Shown piece by piece: positions 12,908 through 24,500 of a stretch of DNA of 64,000 nt. This DNA is from Sipunculus nudus (lineage: Eukaryota > Annelida > Sipuncula > Golfingiida > Sipunculidae). Under the pieces are notes generated by a model. It had not been told where the DNA came from, did not search any database, and worked only from the letters and a program-made list of their open reading frames with translations. The position numbers and the translations under genes are program-made. Numbering within the stretch: the first letter of the stretch is position 1; every line of letters begins with the position of its first letter. The DNA lies in NCBI GenBank assembly GCA_026874595.1, contig CM049321.1, forward strand, positions 19,812,979-19,876,978, given 5' to 3'.

Positions 12908-13010
12908 TCCTGTGGCTTAAGGATAGGGCACAGGGCTCAAAGACCAGATATTTTGAGTTTGTATCTCAGCCAAGAGGCAGTGAGATTTTTCAGAGTGGGC
13001 CTGCCCCAAA
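12908..13010 (+). repeat. tRNA-derived SINE head, degenerate
   Basis: Plus-strand sequence with an A-box-like TGTGGCTTAAGGATAGGGCA and a B-box-like TTGAGTTTGTATCTCA about 40 bp later. It aligns along its length with the clearer SINE on the minus strand at 53560-53690, including the shared post-B-box part (GAGGCAGTGAGATTTTTCA versus GGAGAAGTGTCATTTTTCA). It is an older, mutated copy with no recognisable target duplication. Confidence 0.55.
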
Positions 13011-13455
13011 GACTGTGCCCAAAATTTGTTTAACTCACAAATGAGTCACCTTTCAGGGGTTCCTTCGAGGCAATATGATGATTTGAGTTAATTTGTACTG
13101 GTTAAAAGGATAAATATTATGCTGGTTATGGTAAGCACGCTTTTCACCAGGCTTTTTAACATTAAAACTGCTCTAGAAGCAGTATTAGCTGCTTTATGCA
13201 TATCATTTACTGGTATTGATACAGATGATAAACTTTGTCGCTTTACATCTCATGACTAAAATATTATAAAGTTTCATGGGGACGTTGAAATAATGCAATT
13301 CTGCATACACATTAACCATATTCTTGAAATGCTTACCTTAAAGACATGGAATAATAATACTTTATAAAAAAAATGCACATAAAAAAGCTTATTCTCCTTA
13401 TTCTCCTTTCAAGTTTTGGTTTGAATTTTATATTTATTTAAGTGATTATACTCAC

Positions 13456-13599
13456 AAGGTTTGATTGGTTCATCGCCCGTGTTCTTTGCAGGGGGAGGAT
13501 GCCTGTGCTTGTGTCGACGACGGTGTCGTTTTTTGCTGTCTGTTGGGAAGTGGAGTCCCACATACATAGGGGTGCTGCCCCATTCCTCTGTGTGATGAC
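13456..13599 (-). CDS. SLC4-family bicarbonate transporter, second coding exon
   Basis: This minus-strand exon of 144 bp has an acceptor TATGTTGCAG ending at 13600 and a donor GTGAGT at 13455-13450. It starts with two bases completing the codon left open by the exon at 21341-21571, then encodes 47 residues and one further base. The peptide includes EEWGSTPMYVGLHFP followed by a basic His/Arg run (KKRHRRRHKHRH). The YVG(V/L)..P motif followed by a poly-basic, His-rich segment is characteristic of the cytoplasmic N-terminus of Na+-coupled SLC4 bicarbonate transporters (NBC/NDCBE type), plasma-membrane proteins moving bicarbonate for pH control. The next expected segment (the conserved RVQFILG core) is not found downstream in the window, so the following intron is probably longer than 13 kb. 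Which vertebrate SLC4 member is orthologous cannot be told from this part. Confidence 0.8.
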
Positions 13600-13657
13600 C
13601 TGCAACATAGGGGGGAAAATGGTAATTGTATGAAGGTCCGTCATGATGCCTCTGTGA

Positions 13658-16600
13658 ACTTAGTAACTTACCACAATGTTCATTATCTTAGTCCCCTGCC
13701 ACAATGTTTATATTCTTAGTCACATCCCACTATGTTTATATTCTTAGTCACTTTTCACAATGTTTATGGTCTAAGTCACCTGCCACAATGTTTGTTATCT
13801 TAGTCACCTGCCACAATGTTTTTATTCTTAGTCACTTACCACAATGTTTATGGTCTTAGTCACTTGCCACAATGTTTATATTCTTAGTCACTTTTCACAA
13901 TGTTTATGGTCTAAGTCACCTGCCACAATGTTTGTTATCTTAGTCACCTGCCACAATGTTTTTATTCTTAGTCACTTACCACAATGTTTATGGTCTTAGT
14001 CACTCGCCACAATGTTTATATTCTTAGTCACTTTTCACAATGTTTATGGTCTAAGTCACCTGCCACAATGTTTATTATCTTAGTCACCTGCCACAATGTT
14101 TATTATCTTAGTCACTTGCCACAATGGTTATTATCTTAGTCGCTTGCCACAATGGTTATGATCTTGGTCACTTGCCTCAATGGTTATGATCTTGGTCACT
14201 TGTCACAATGGTTATATTCTTAGTCACTTGTCACAATGTTTATGGTCTTAGTCCCCTGCCACAATGTTTATGGTCTTAGTCCCCTGTCACAATGTTTATG
14301 GTCTGACAATGGTTATTATCTAAGTCACTTGCCACAATGGTTATGATCTTGGTCACTTGTCACAATGTTTATGGTCTTAGTCACTTGTCACAATGTTTAT
14401 GGTCTTAGTCCCCTGCCACAATGGTTATTATCTAAGTCACTTGCCTCAATGGTTATGATCTTGGTCACTTGACACAATGTTTATGGTCTAAGTCACCTGC
14501 CACAATGTTTGTTATCTTAGTCACCTGCCACAATGTTTTTATTCTTAGTCATTTGCCACAATGTTTATGGTCTTAGTCACTTGCCACAATGTTTATATTC
14601 TTAGTCACTTTTCACAATGTTTATGGTCTAAGTCACCTGCCACAATGTTTATTATCTTAGTCACTTGCCACAATGTTTATGGTCTAAGTCACCTGCCACA
14701 ATGTTTGTTATCTTAGTCACCTGCCACAATGTTTTTATTCTTAGTCACTTGCCACAATGTTTATGGTCTTAGTCACTTGCCACAATGTTTATATTCTTAG
14801 TAACTTTTCACAATGTTTATGGTCTAAGTCACCTGCCACAATGTTTATTATCTTAGTCACCTGCCACAATGTTTTTATTCTTAGTCACTTGCCACAATGT
14901 TTATGGTCTTAGTCACTTGCCACAATGTTTATATTCTTAGTAACTTTTCACAATGTTTATGGTCTAAGTCACCTGCCACAATGTTTATTATCTTAGTCCC
15001 CTGCCACAATGGTTATTATCTAAGTCACTTGCCTCAATGGTTATGATCTTGGTCACTTGACACAATGTTTATGGTCTAAGTCACCTGCCACAATGTTTGT
15101 TATCTTAGTCACCTGCCACAATGTTTTTATTCTTAGTCACTTGCCACAATGTTTATGGTCTTAGTCACTTGCCACAATGTTTATATTCTTAGTAACTTTT
15201 CACAATGTTTATGGTCTAAGTCACCTGCCACAATGTTTATTATCTTAGTCCCCTGCCACAATGGTTATTATCTAAGTCACTTGCCTCAATGGTTATGATC
15301 TTGGTCACTTGACACAATGTTTATGGTCTAAGTCACCTGCCACAATGTTTGTTATCTTAGTCACCTGCCACAATGTTTTTATTCTTAGTCACTTGCCACA
15401 ATGTTTATGGTCTTAGTCACTTGCCACAATGTTTATATTCTTAGTCACTTTTCACAATGTTTATGGTCTAAGTCACCTGCCACAATGTTTATTATCTTAG
15501 TCACCTGCCACAATGTTTATTATCTTAGTCACCTGCCACAATGGTTATTATCTTAGTCACTTGCCACTATGTTTATATTCTTAGTCCCCTGTCACAATGT
15601 TTATGATCTAAGTCCCCTGTCACAATGTTTATGGTCTTAGTCCCCTGTCACAATGTTTATGGTCTGACAATGGTTATTATCTAAGTCACTTGCCACAATG
15701 GTTATGATCTTGGTCACTTGTCACAATGTTTATGGTCTTAGTCCCCTGTCACAATGTATATGGTCTTAGTCCCCTGCCACAATGGTTATTATCTAAGTCA
15801 CTTGCCTCAATGGTTATGATCTTGGTCACTTGACACAATGTTTATGGTCTAAGTCACCTGCCACAATGTTTGTTATCTTAGTCACCTGCCACAATGTTTT
15901 TATTCTTAGTCATTTGCCACAATGTTTATGGTCTTAGTCACTTGCCACAATGTTTATATTCTTAGTCACTTTTCACAATGTTTATGGTCTAAGTCACCTG
16001 CCACAATGTTTATTATCTTAGTCACTTGCCACAATGTTTATGGTCTAAGTCACCTGCCACAATGTTTGTTCTCTTAGTCACCTGCCACAATGTTTTTATT
16101 CTTAGTCACTTGCCACAATGTTTATGGTCTTAGTCACTTGCCACAATGTTTATATTCTTAGTCACTTTTCACAATGTTTATGGTCTAAGTCACCTGCCAC
16201 AATGTTTATTATCTTACTCCCCTGCCACAATGGTTATTATCTAAGTCACTTGCCTCAATGGTTATGATCTTGGTCACTTGACACAATGTTTATGGTCTAA
16301 GTCACCTGCCACAATGTTTGTTATCTTAGTCACCTGCCACAATGTTTTTATTCTTAGTCACTTGCCACAATGTTTATGGTCTTAGTCACTTGCCACAATG
16401 TTTATATTCTTAGTCACTTTTCACAATGTTTATGGTCTAAGTCACCTGCCACAATGTTTATTATCTTAGCCACCTGCCACAATGTTTATTATCTTAGTCA
16501 CCTGCCACAATGGTTATTATCTTAGTCACTTGCCACTATGTTTATATTCTTAGTCCCCTGTCACAATGTTTATGATCTAAGTCCCCTGTCACAATGTTTA

Positions 16601-18147
16601 TGGTCTTAGTCCCCTGTCACAATGTTTATGGTCTTAGTCCCCTGCCACAATGGTTATTATCTTAGTCCCCTGCCACAATGGTTATTATCTTAGTCCCCTG
16701 TCACAATGTTTATGATCTTGGTCACTTGCCACAATGGTTATGATCTTGGTCACTTGACACAATGTTTATGGTCTAAGTCACCTGCCACAATGTTTGTTTT
16801 CTTAGTCACCTGCCACAATGTTTTTATTCTTAGTCACTTGCCACAATGTTTATGGTCTTAGTCACTTGCCACAATGTTTATATTCTTAGTCACTTTTCAC
16901 AATGTTTATGGTCTAAGTCACCTGCCACAATGTTTATTATCTTAGTCACCTGCCACAATGTTTATTATCTTAGTTACTTGCCACAATGGTTATTATCTTA
17001 GTCACTTGCCACAATGGTTATGATCTTGGTCACTTGTCACAATGGTTATATTCTTAGTCACTTGTCACAATGTTTATGGTCTTAGTCCCCTGCCACAATG
17101 TTTATGGTCTTAGTCCCCTGTCACAATGTATATGGTCTTAGTCCCCTGCCACAATGTTTATGGTCTAAGTCACTTGCCACAATGGTTATTATCTAAGTCA
17201 CTTGCCTCAATGGTTATGATCTTGGTCACTTGACACAATGTTTATGGTCTAAGTCACCTGCCACAATGGTTATTATCTTAGTCACCTGCCACAATGGTTA
17301 TTATCTTAGTCACTTGCCACTATGTTTATATTCTTAGTCCCCTGTCACAATATTTATGATCTAAGTCCCCTGTCACAATGTTTATGGTCTTAGTCCCCTG
17401 TCACAATGTTTATGGTCTTAGTCCCCTGCCACAATGGTTATTATCTTAGTCCCTTGTCACAATGTTTATGATCTTGGTCACTTGCCACAATGGTTATGGT
17501 CTTAGTCACTTGTCACAACGTTTATGGTCTTAGTCCCCTGCCACAATGGTTATTATCTAAGTCACTTGTAACAATGGTAATGATCTTGGTCACTTGTCAC
17601 AATGGTTATATTCTTAGTCCCCTGTCACAATGGTTATGGTCTTAGTCCCCTTTCACAATGTCTATGGTCTTAGTCCCCTGTCACAATGTTTATGGTCTTA
17701 GTCCCCTGTCACAATGTTTATGGTCTTAGTCCCCTGCCACAATGTTTATGGTCTTAGTCCCCTGTCACAATGTTTATGGTCTTAGTCCCCTGCCACAATG
17801 TTTATGGTCTTAGTCACTTGCCACAATGGTTATTATCTTAGTCACCTGCCACAATGGTTATAATCTTAGTCACTTGCCACAATGGTTATTATCTTAGTCA
17901 CTTGCCACAATATTTATTTTCTTAGTCACTTGCCACGATGGTTATTATCTTAGTCACTTGTCACAATGTTTATGGTCTTAGTCCCATGTCACAATGTTTA
18001 TTGTCTTAGTTCCCTGCCACAATGGTTATTATCTTAGTCACCTGCAACAATGGTTATTATCTTAGTCACCTGCCACAATGGTTTTTATCTTAGTCACTTG
18101 CCACAATGTTTATTTTCTTAGTCACTTGCCACAATGGTTATTATCTT
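13658..18147 (+). repeat. 28-bp minisatellite with higher-order repeats, about 160 units
   Basis: Unit CACAATGTTTATGGTCTTAG + TCACTTGC (28 bp exactly, counted in several places). Variants differ mainly in the T-rich/GG half (TTATTATC, TTGTTATC, TTTTATTC, TTATATTC, TTATGGTC) and in CACC/CACT/CCCC before TGC. The variants are ordered: a five-unit block (GGTCTAAG, GTTATC, TTTATTC, ATGGTC, ATATTC) repeats at exactly 140 bp (13781 and 13921). A unit with an internal deletion (GGTCTGACAATGG) recurs at about 14301 and 15661, 1,360 bp apart. It lies within the SLC4 intron and stops about 58 bp before the acceptor of the exon at 13456-13599. Confidence 0.95.
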
Positions 18148-18907
18148 TTTCTATCAATTAATTTTGGCCAAATGAAAATTTGCTATCAGAACCACCCAGC
18201 TTATAGGCTGAGCATCTCTTTCTCACCTGTTTTACATATTTTTAATGTGTTGTTAAGAAATCATTCATTCTTTTTAATGCTACTTAATATGCTAACTCTG
18301 GGAACTAATAATCCTTCAGCCTGGTGTTACAAAATTTTCAGTTAATTTCTGAAAATCTACATGACAGGTAAAAGATTAACCAAAAATGACTTGGAAATAT
18401 TATCTGCCTTAATGGCCAGATTTGGACGGGTTTTGACATGAGGACAGTTTATGTAGAAGGACAAGGCAAACAGAAGGTCAAGGTTGGCAAACATAAAAAC
18501 AGCTCAAGGCCACTGCAGGTTTATAAATGGCCAATGAGATATCACACAAAGGCCTGAAAGTAATATGTAAACAGGCCTGTAATATGTAAAAGGCCTGTAT
18601 ACAGAGTTTGTTTGATGTTACATATTTTACAGGCACACGAAACACAGGTGAAACTGAACCATGAAGCAGCTGCTGTAACACATGCCAGTGTTCTATTCTG
18701 CTAAACCACATGACCTTCTGACAGGTGCTTGTAGCAATCATGAACTGACAACTGTACCTTGTCTGTTGCAGTTCTAGGCAAACAGCTACAGAAGCTGTGG
18801 AAGTATTCTCAAATTCAGCACTCAGGGCATATAGTGCACTTGAAACTGAAAACCGATATTCATTAATGGTCAGACTGAGACAGCAAAAAGTAGTTTGCCA
18901 GAAAGGA
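18148..18907. other. Unique spacer between two tandem arrays
   Basis: Unique sequence with a few AGGCCTG motifs at 18550-18600. It contains short frames on both strands (up to 87 codons, minus, 18478-18741) without recognisable features. It lies within the SLC4 intron. Confidence 0.45.
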
Positions 18908-19972
18908 AGATTCAGTAGAAACTCTTTTATCTGAACATCACCAGGAGAGTGGGTCAGGGAGATGCAATAGAAACTTTTTTATCTAAACATCTCCAGGAGA
19001 ATGGGTCAGGGAGATAAGGTAAAAACTCTTATTTAAACATCTCAAGGGGAGTGGGTCAGGGAGATGCAGTAGAAACTGTTTTATCTTAACATCTTCAGGA
19101 GAGTGGGTTAGGGAGATTCAACAGAAACTCTTTTTATCTTAACATCAACGGGAGAGTGGGTCAGCCAGATGCAGTACAATCTCTTTTATCTGAACATTTC
19201 TAAGTAATTGGGTTAGGGAGCAGCAGTAGAAACTCTTTTTTATGAACTTCTCCAGGAGAGTTGGTCAGGGTGATGCAGTGGGAACTTTTATCTGAACATC
19301 TCCAGGACAGAAGGTCATGGAGCTGCAGTAGAAACTCTTTTTCAACTGAACATCACCAGGAGAGTGGGTCAGGGAGATGCAGTAGAAATTCTTTTAACTG
19401 AACATTACCAGGAGAGTGGGTCAGGGAGATGCAGTAGAAACTCTTTTTTTATGAACATCTCTGAGAGAGTGGGTCAGGGAGATGCAGTAGAAACTCTTTT
19501 TTATGAACATCTCGGGGAAATAGGTCAGAAAGAAGCAGTAGACACTGTTTAAATTTAAACCGAACATCACTAAGTCAAGAAGAAACAGTGAAGCTCATTT
19601 ATCTGAACATCTCCATGAGAGTGGGTCAGGGAGATGCAGCAGAACCTCTTTTTATGAACATCTCCTGGAGAGTAGGTCAGGGAGATGCAGTAGACACTTT
19701 TTAATCTGAACATCACTAAGTCAAGAAGATACAGTAGAAACCCTTTTATCTGAACATCTCCAGGACAGCAGATAAAGATACCGTAAAAACTTTTTTTTAT
19801 CTGAATATCTCCAGAAGAGCAGGGCATAAAAATACAATATATTTTATTTTATCTGAACATCTCCAGAAAATTAGGTCAAAATGTGCAATAGAATTTTTTA
19901 TCTGAACATCTCTAGGAGAATAGGTCAAAAAGATATGGTAGTAACTCCTTTATCAGAACATCTCAGGACATG
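18908..19972 (+). repeat. 52-bp tandem array, about 20 units
   Basis: The unit contains GTAGAAACTCTTTTATCTGA, then ACATCTCCAGGAGAGTGGGT, then CAGGGAGATGCA. GGGTCA recurs near 18951, 19003, 19053, 19105, 19367, 19418 and 19471, a spacing of 50-53 bp. Divergence is greater towards the right end (after 19740), where GGGTCA becomes AGGTCAAA or is lost. Periodic short ORFs here (such as GQGDAVE repeats on plus) are by-products of the array. Confidence 0.9.
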
Positions 19973-21005
19973 TTATTCAATACCAAGAAATGTGTTGAAG
20001 TACAGGTGTTACTGGTATTAAGTCAAATGAGGGACTGTTGAGTTCTGCGTTTTCATATATGGAAAACAAAATTCTAAGCAAATTTGGGATATAATGAATT
20101 TTGGTCTATGACTGAATCCAGTATACAGGACAGACAAAGTACCTGAAATATACAGTAGACCATTACTGAGATTAGGCCACTACTTGAGACTGCAAAGAAG
20201 CACTGTGTCAGGACATGATATGTAGGTATCAATATTATATGTCTGCAGGATGAACAATTTATATACCAGGAAATCCTGAAAGTCTGCATAACACTGGTAT
20301 ATCAGTGACCCCTGCAATCAAAATATCTAGGCCAAGTCCAGGCCAGGGTAATGTGGCTTTCAATGTGTCATATATCCAGTTATTACAAAGTAACCACAGT
20401 GTTATTTTTTGCAGCGGGAGGGGCTTGACACAATTTAGCTGCAAAAAAAGTCTCCCATGATACATATTGAATGCCAAATTAACTTTCCCTGTCAAAGCAC
20501 AAGAAAAAAGTATCATTTGACCTTTGTGTTAAAAATACCAATATCAGTGGTTCCTTGGGCAGTCCTGTTGGTATTGAGTTTACAGGGTTCACTTTGATAT
20601 AAATTTATCTTTTGTTTGCATTGCACATAATTTAAGCATTCACATAAATATCCAAAAAGGAACCAAATGTGAACAAAACGTAATCAGCTCTGGAGACCAG
20701 ATAAAGAAATAGTGTCACATATGAAATGTAAAAAATTTGTTTACAAAAATTCATAAAAAATCCAAAAATCATACAAGTGTGATCAAAACTCACCTTCAAT
20801 TTTCATGGACTTTACATGCCTTTTATAGAATTGCTAAACTATAATTAATTCCATCTCTTTCTATTGGATGATAAGATACCATTAACGTATCAAAACAGGT
20901 ACCAAAAACGATAAAAATATTTGAAAGTGTTTTGTGACATATAGATGTATCATATCAGCCCTTATGATAACAAGGCTTGTTTCACTGAACCTCAGAAAAA
21001 ACACT
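19973..21005. other. Unique intronic sequence
   Basis: A+T-rich, with no exon seen on the minus strand and no array structure. It contains scattered short frames on the minus strand (up to 85 codons) with no matches I recognise. Confidence 0.45.
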
Positions 21006-21333
21006 TAAGCTGTGTTTCTATGTGCACGTAGATGCATTTGTGCTTGAAAAGATTGGTGTGTTTGATTTTATGGTATATGTAAATATATGCATGAACTACC
21101 AGAGGTATATATCTTTATACAGTAGGTCTAGCAGGTGTTCAACAAAAAGATAGTGAATAAACGTCATTTTACCCCAAATCCCTGAGTTCTCCCAGACCCT
21201 ATGCATGGAAATGGCTCCTGTGGCGATTTTCACGCATATAAGCTGATACAGATACATGGAAAGACTCCAGTTACAAAATCACAAGAGCAGTTTTTCATGC
21301 ATATAAACGCACACATGGAAACACAGCTTTAGT
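21006..21333. mobile_element. MITE with TAAGCTGTGTTTC termini
   Basis: Left end TAAGCTGTGTTTCTATGTG (from 21006). The reverse complement of the right end is TAAAGCTGTGTTTCCATGTG (from 21333). The inverted repeats are about 20 bp with a few mismatches and continue weakly (ATGCAT-containing segments on both sides). There is no coding capacity. The right end lies two bases from the GTGAGT splice donor of the SLC4 exon. Confidence 0.6.
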
Positions 21334-21340
21334 TACTCAC

Positions 21341-21571
21341 TTTCTATTTGTCTCTGATCAAAACAATCTCTGTTGCCATAGTCACGGAGAGGGCGCTCGC
21401 CCTCCTGGCCATCTGCTGCACTACTCAAATCCATGGCAGAATTCCCTTCCCGGAATTCCCCTTGTGAGTTCCTTCACCGGAGAAATTTGGCTATTAGTGT
21501 CCAAATTTTGTGAGTTGTTTTCTGTTGATATCTTGGCAAGTGCTTGTGTTTTCACAACTGTTGTATCATTT
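21341..21571 (-). CDS. SLC4-family bicarbonate transporter, exon with start codon
   Basis: This 231-bp minus-strand exon has a pyrimidine-rich acceptor (TCTCTTGTATTTCCAG) ending at 21572 and a donor GTGAGT at 21340-21335. The ATG is at 21434-21432 in a good animal context (GCCATGG). An in-frame TGA lies 13 codons upstream, so the first 137 bp are 5' untranslated and this is the likely start. It encodes 31 residues plus one base: an acidic N-terminus (MDLSSAADGQEGERPLRDYG) and then a segment ending in DQRQIE. The single leftover base plus the first two of the exon at 13599 make a Ser codon, so the exons join in frame and lead into the SLC4 YVG motif. Because an acceptor precedes it, at least one further 5' untranslated exon and the promoter lie to the right. 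I could not place them. Confidence 0.75.
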
Positions 21572-24500
21572 CTGGAAATACAAGAGAAAAAGGTGATAAT
21601 TTTTTAATCAATATCCTCTTATTTATCATTTATATCTTTTTTTCATCCTGGGCAATTATCAGTGAAACCCATGCTGACCTCTACTGAAATGATTATCTTC
21701 CAAATTTAAAGCATCATGGTCAGATCCATAAACAAGATTACTTATTTAAATTGGTTATTAGTTTTTTCCCTGGGAATAAGCACAGCAATTCTAAACATAT
21801 TGCTAATCCTAGTCTAACAGACAGGATACAATAATCCATACAGGTCAATTTTATAAAACACTCAAGCATACATATGTTATTCTCCTTTTAATCTACTTAA
21901 TACTGTATATCTATGTTCACTAAGAACAGACCATATAAGGATAGCTCTGAATAAATCCTTCATTAACCAGATTTAGCTCTGTATGGACCATCTATTATAT
22001 ACACCATGTGTACATAATGCATAGTTCTCATGATAAATTATCAAATTCTATGTGAGTGTTAGGAGTGTACATTGTTTATGCTCCTTGTACATATTAACTC
22101 ACTAAGATCATGTTTCAAATATACAGTGGTCCCTGGTTTGAGAGACATCAGTACTTCCCCATGAATCAACCACCTACTGTTATAAATGATTTTGTCTCTT
22201 GTATCAGTTGTATGGATAAGTTTTAAATAAATTGCACTTTGAAATGTACCACTTACTGTCAAATTTAGGAAAACATTCACAATTTCCCTGCCTTGTAATA
22301 CTATTTCTAAAACTGATCTATTATACATGCTCAGGGGAGTGATATCGGGGCATCACAACTTTTCTTGTTTAGATTCTTAGTGATTAGAATCAGCAACAGA
22401 TGAACACTGATTAATCAGCCTGGTTGGATCCTTGGGAGGGGGTCCAGGGACTTACCCTCTATGTAAACAGTAAACTCTTTCCTTTACAAAACCCTGGTCC
22501 ACTCATATATCATTGTAATTATTACAAGCTCTTTCCACTTGCTTCTGCATACCCTAAGTAATTTTCAAGTGTAAAACCTGTAATGTCCAATAGTGACAAT
22601 ACCGGTATATATATAACAGAAGTATCTCTTCATGGGCACTGATTTCTTTCAAATGAGTACCTTTATACTATTTAGCGACACATATATATTGTGAACAGCA
22701 GATCTTGAGGTTCAAGTCCTCTGTTATGCAGACATCTATTTTTTTTACAGGCAAACATCCAGATGGCACTAGTGTCCCTCAATGAAAGGTTTAACTGTAT
22801 GTGATAAATAAGCTATACATACACAATGGATATTTATTTATATTAACATCAAACATTACTTACAATTTCCCCCACAATGCTCATGTATCCTGTATACTAT
22901 ATATATCCCAAAAAATCCTGTTATGAATATACCAGTACACTATTTTCACTTTCAGTTTGCATACCATTTAATTCATATGTTCATAACTCCCATACTTAGT
23001 GCAGACTGTTAACCTGCTGCAATTACAGCTGTATAGTTACTGCAATCACTCATGCTGAAAGCACCACTTGGCTGTTTGAGAGCTTTTCCAGCACAGGTGA
23101 TGAGCAGTCAGCACTGTCAGTCACTGTAATAGCCTATCCATCACTGTCACATGTACTGTAACAGCCCATCAGTCAGTGTTTATTAGTGCTGTGCCAATAA
23201 CCAGTACACTTCAGTACAGTCAGACACAATCTGAGCTGATCCTCATCACCTTATGTAATCATTAATATTATCAACTGCGGGGAATCAAAGGTTACTGTTA
23301 CCACTCAATTCTGTGTGTGTATGTCTGCACCATATCTGGAAACAGTATCATGGATGTTTTTGAATGTCCAAAAAGTTCAGTTCTAAATAAAAGCAAAAAT
23401 AACCTGGGAATCAGTGTTTTATGGGATTTTATAGCACATATGTTTACACTAGGCCGTAACATGTGACGAAATGGAGTTTTAGTCATGACTTCACACAGGA
23501 ATATGACATCACTCCACATTTCGTTTCCTTGAAAGGTGTTAGTAAATACTATCTTCCATGCAGCATGTGCATTCTCATATCGGACACTTTTTTTTATAAG
23601 CAATGTGTTATTTATGAATTAAATTTGTAATGATATCCTTCACCTGCTCAGATTACTTAATGTTTCAGACAAATTTGAGAATTTTCACATTTATTTTACA
23701 CATTTACAGACAATAGTCAATAATCCTGTTTCTTTTGTATCTTAACAACATTTTCAATAATTAAAACACAGATGGTTTGTGTTAGGTTTATTGAAATAAA
23801 TATGCTTAGTGTTTGACCTCAGAAAACTAGCCATGCAATAAGGGTCTTGAGTGACCCAAGGCCAAAGGGTTAATAATAATCCAGGTGAGCTAAGCCTAGG
23901 AGACAACATGTCTGGTAGCACTGACTGGGCTGGTACAGGCAGTGCCACCTATCCATTCTTAAAGTTGCACAATATTTTTTTAATTTTGTGTGTGTGTGAA
24001 GCTGCAATTAAAGCAAAGAATGACAGGGCTAATCGGACAATGGGTTTAAAGCAAATGTGTATAATCTGCTTTTATTTATAGTCAAGCACTGTGTAAGTCA
24101 ATAGTCTATTAAGTTAGTTTTCTTCTCTACCAGTAGATGGCTCTACATATGCTGCTTGAATTCTTTCTGTGGCCTTCAGAAGTTGTAGGCCTACATTCAA
24201 ATTTGAAATAATTAAATCCGGCCACTTATATCACAGCACCTTAAATACAGCATATTGTTAGTATTTAAGCTAAACTGCATGTAAAGCTGGGCCTAGACAG
24301 CTGAGTGGTAACAAATCAACAACTCGGATATATTACCTTGGCCTTTCACCACGATGCACAAGTTCAACTGAATTTACTCAGTCAATATTTGAGATATAAT
24401 TCTACACAGCAGATTTTAAGATAACAAAGATGGTACCTAAATTAATAAAATAACAATTGAACATCAGTCGTTTTTCTTCTTTCAATCATTGAATATGATT

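Larger units (their letters stand above)
13600..21340 (-). other. SLC4 intron, 7.7 kb, mostly tandem repeat
   Basis: The intron is delimited by donor GTGAGT at 21340-21335 and acceptor AG at 13601-13600. From donor to acceptor it contains a MITE (21333-21006), about 1 kb of unique A+T-rich sequence (21005-19973), a 52-bp tandem array (19972-18908), about 760 bp of unique sequence (18907-18148), and a 28-bp minisatellite of 4.5 kb (18147-13658). I see no exon in the unique parts. Confidence 0.75.

Noticed and set aside
13658-18147. CRISPR-like or regularly spaced repeat array
   Set aside because: There are no unique spacers: the 28-bp units are contiguous and all related, in a eukaryotic intron.
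19364-19827. Repetitive peptide frames (GQGDAVE-type on plus, PGDVQIK-type on minus)
   Set aside because: Direct translation of the 52-bp tandem array. Frames change between units and contain stops, so not a repeat protein gene.
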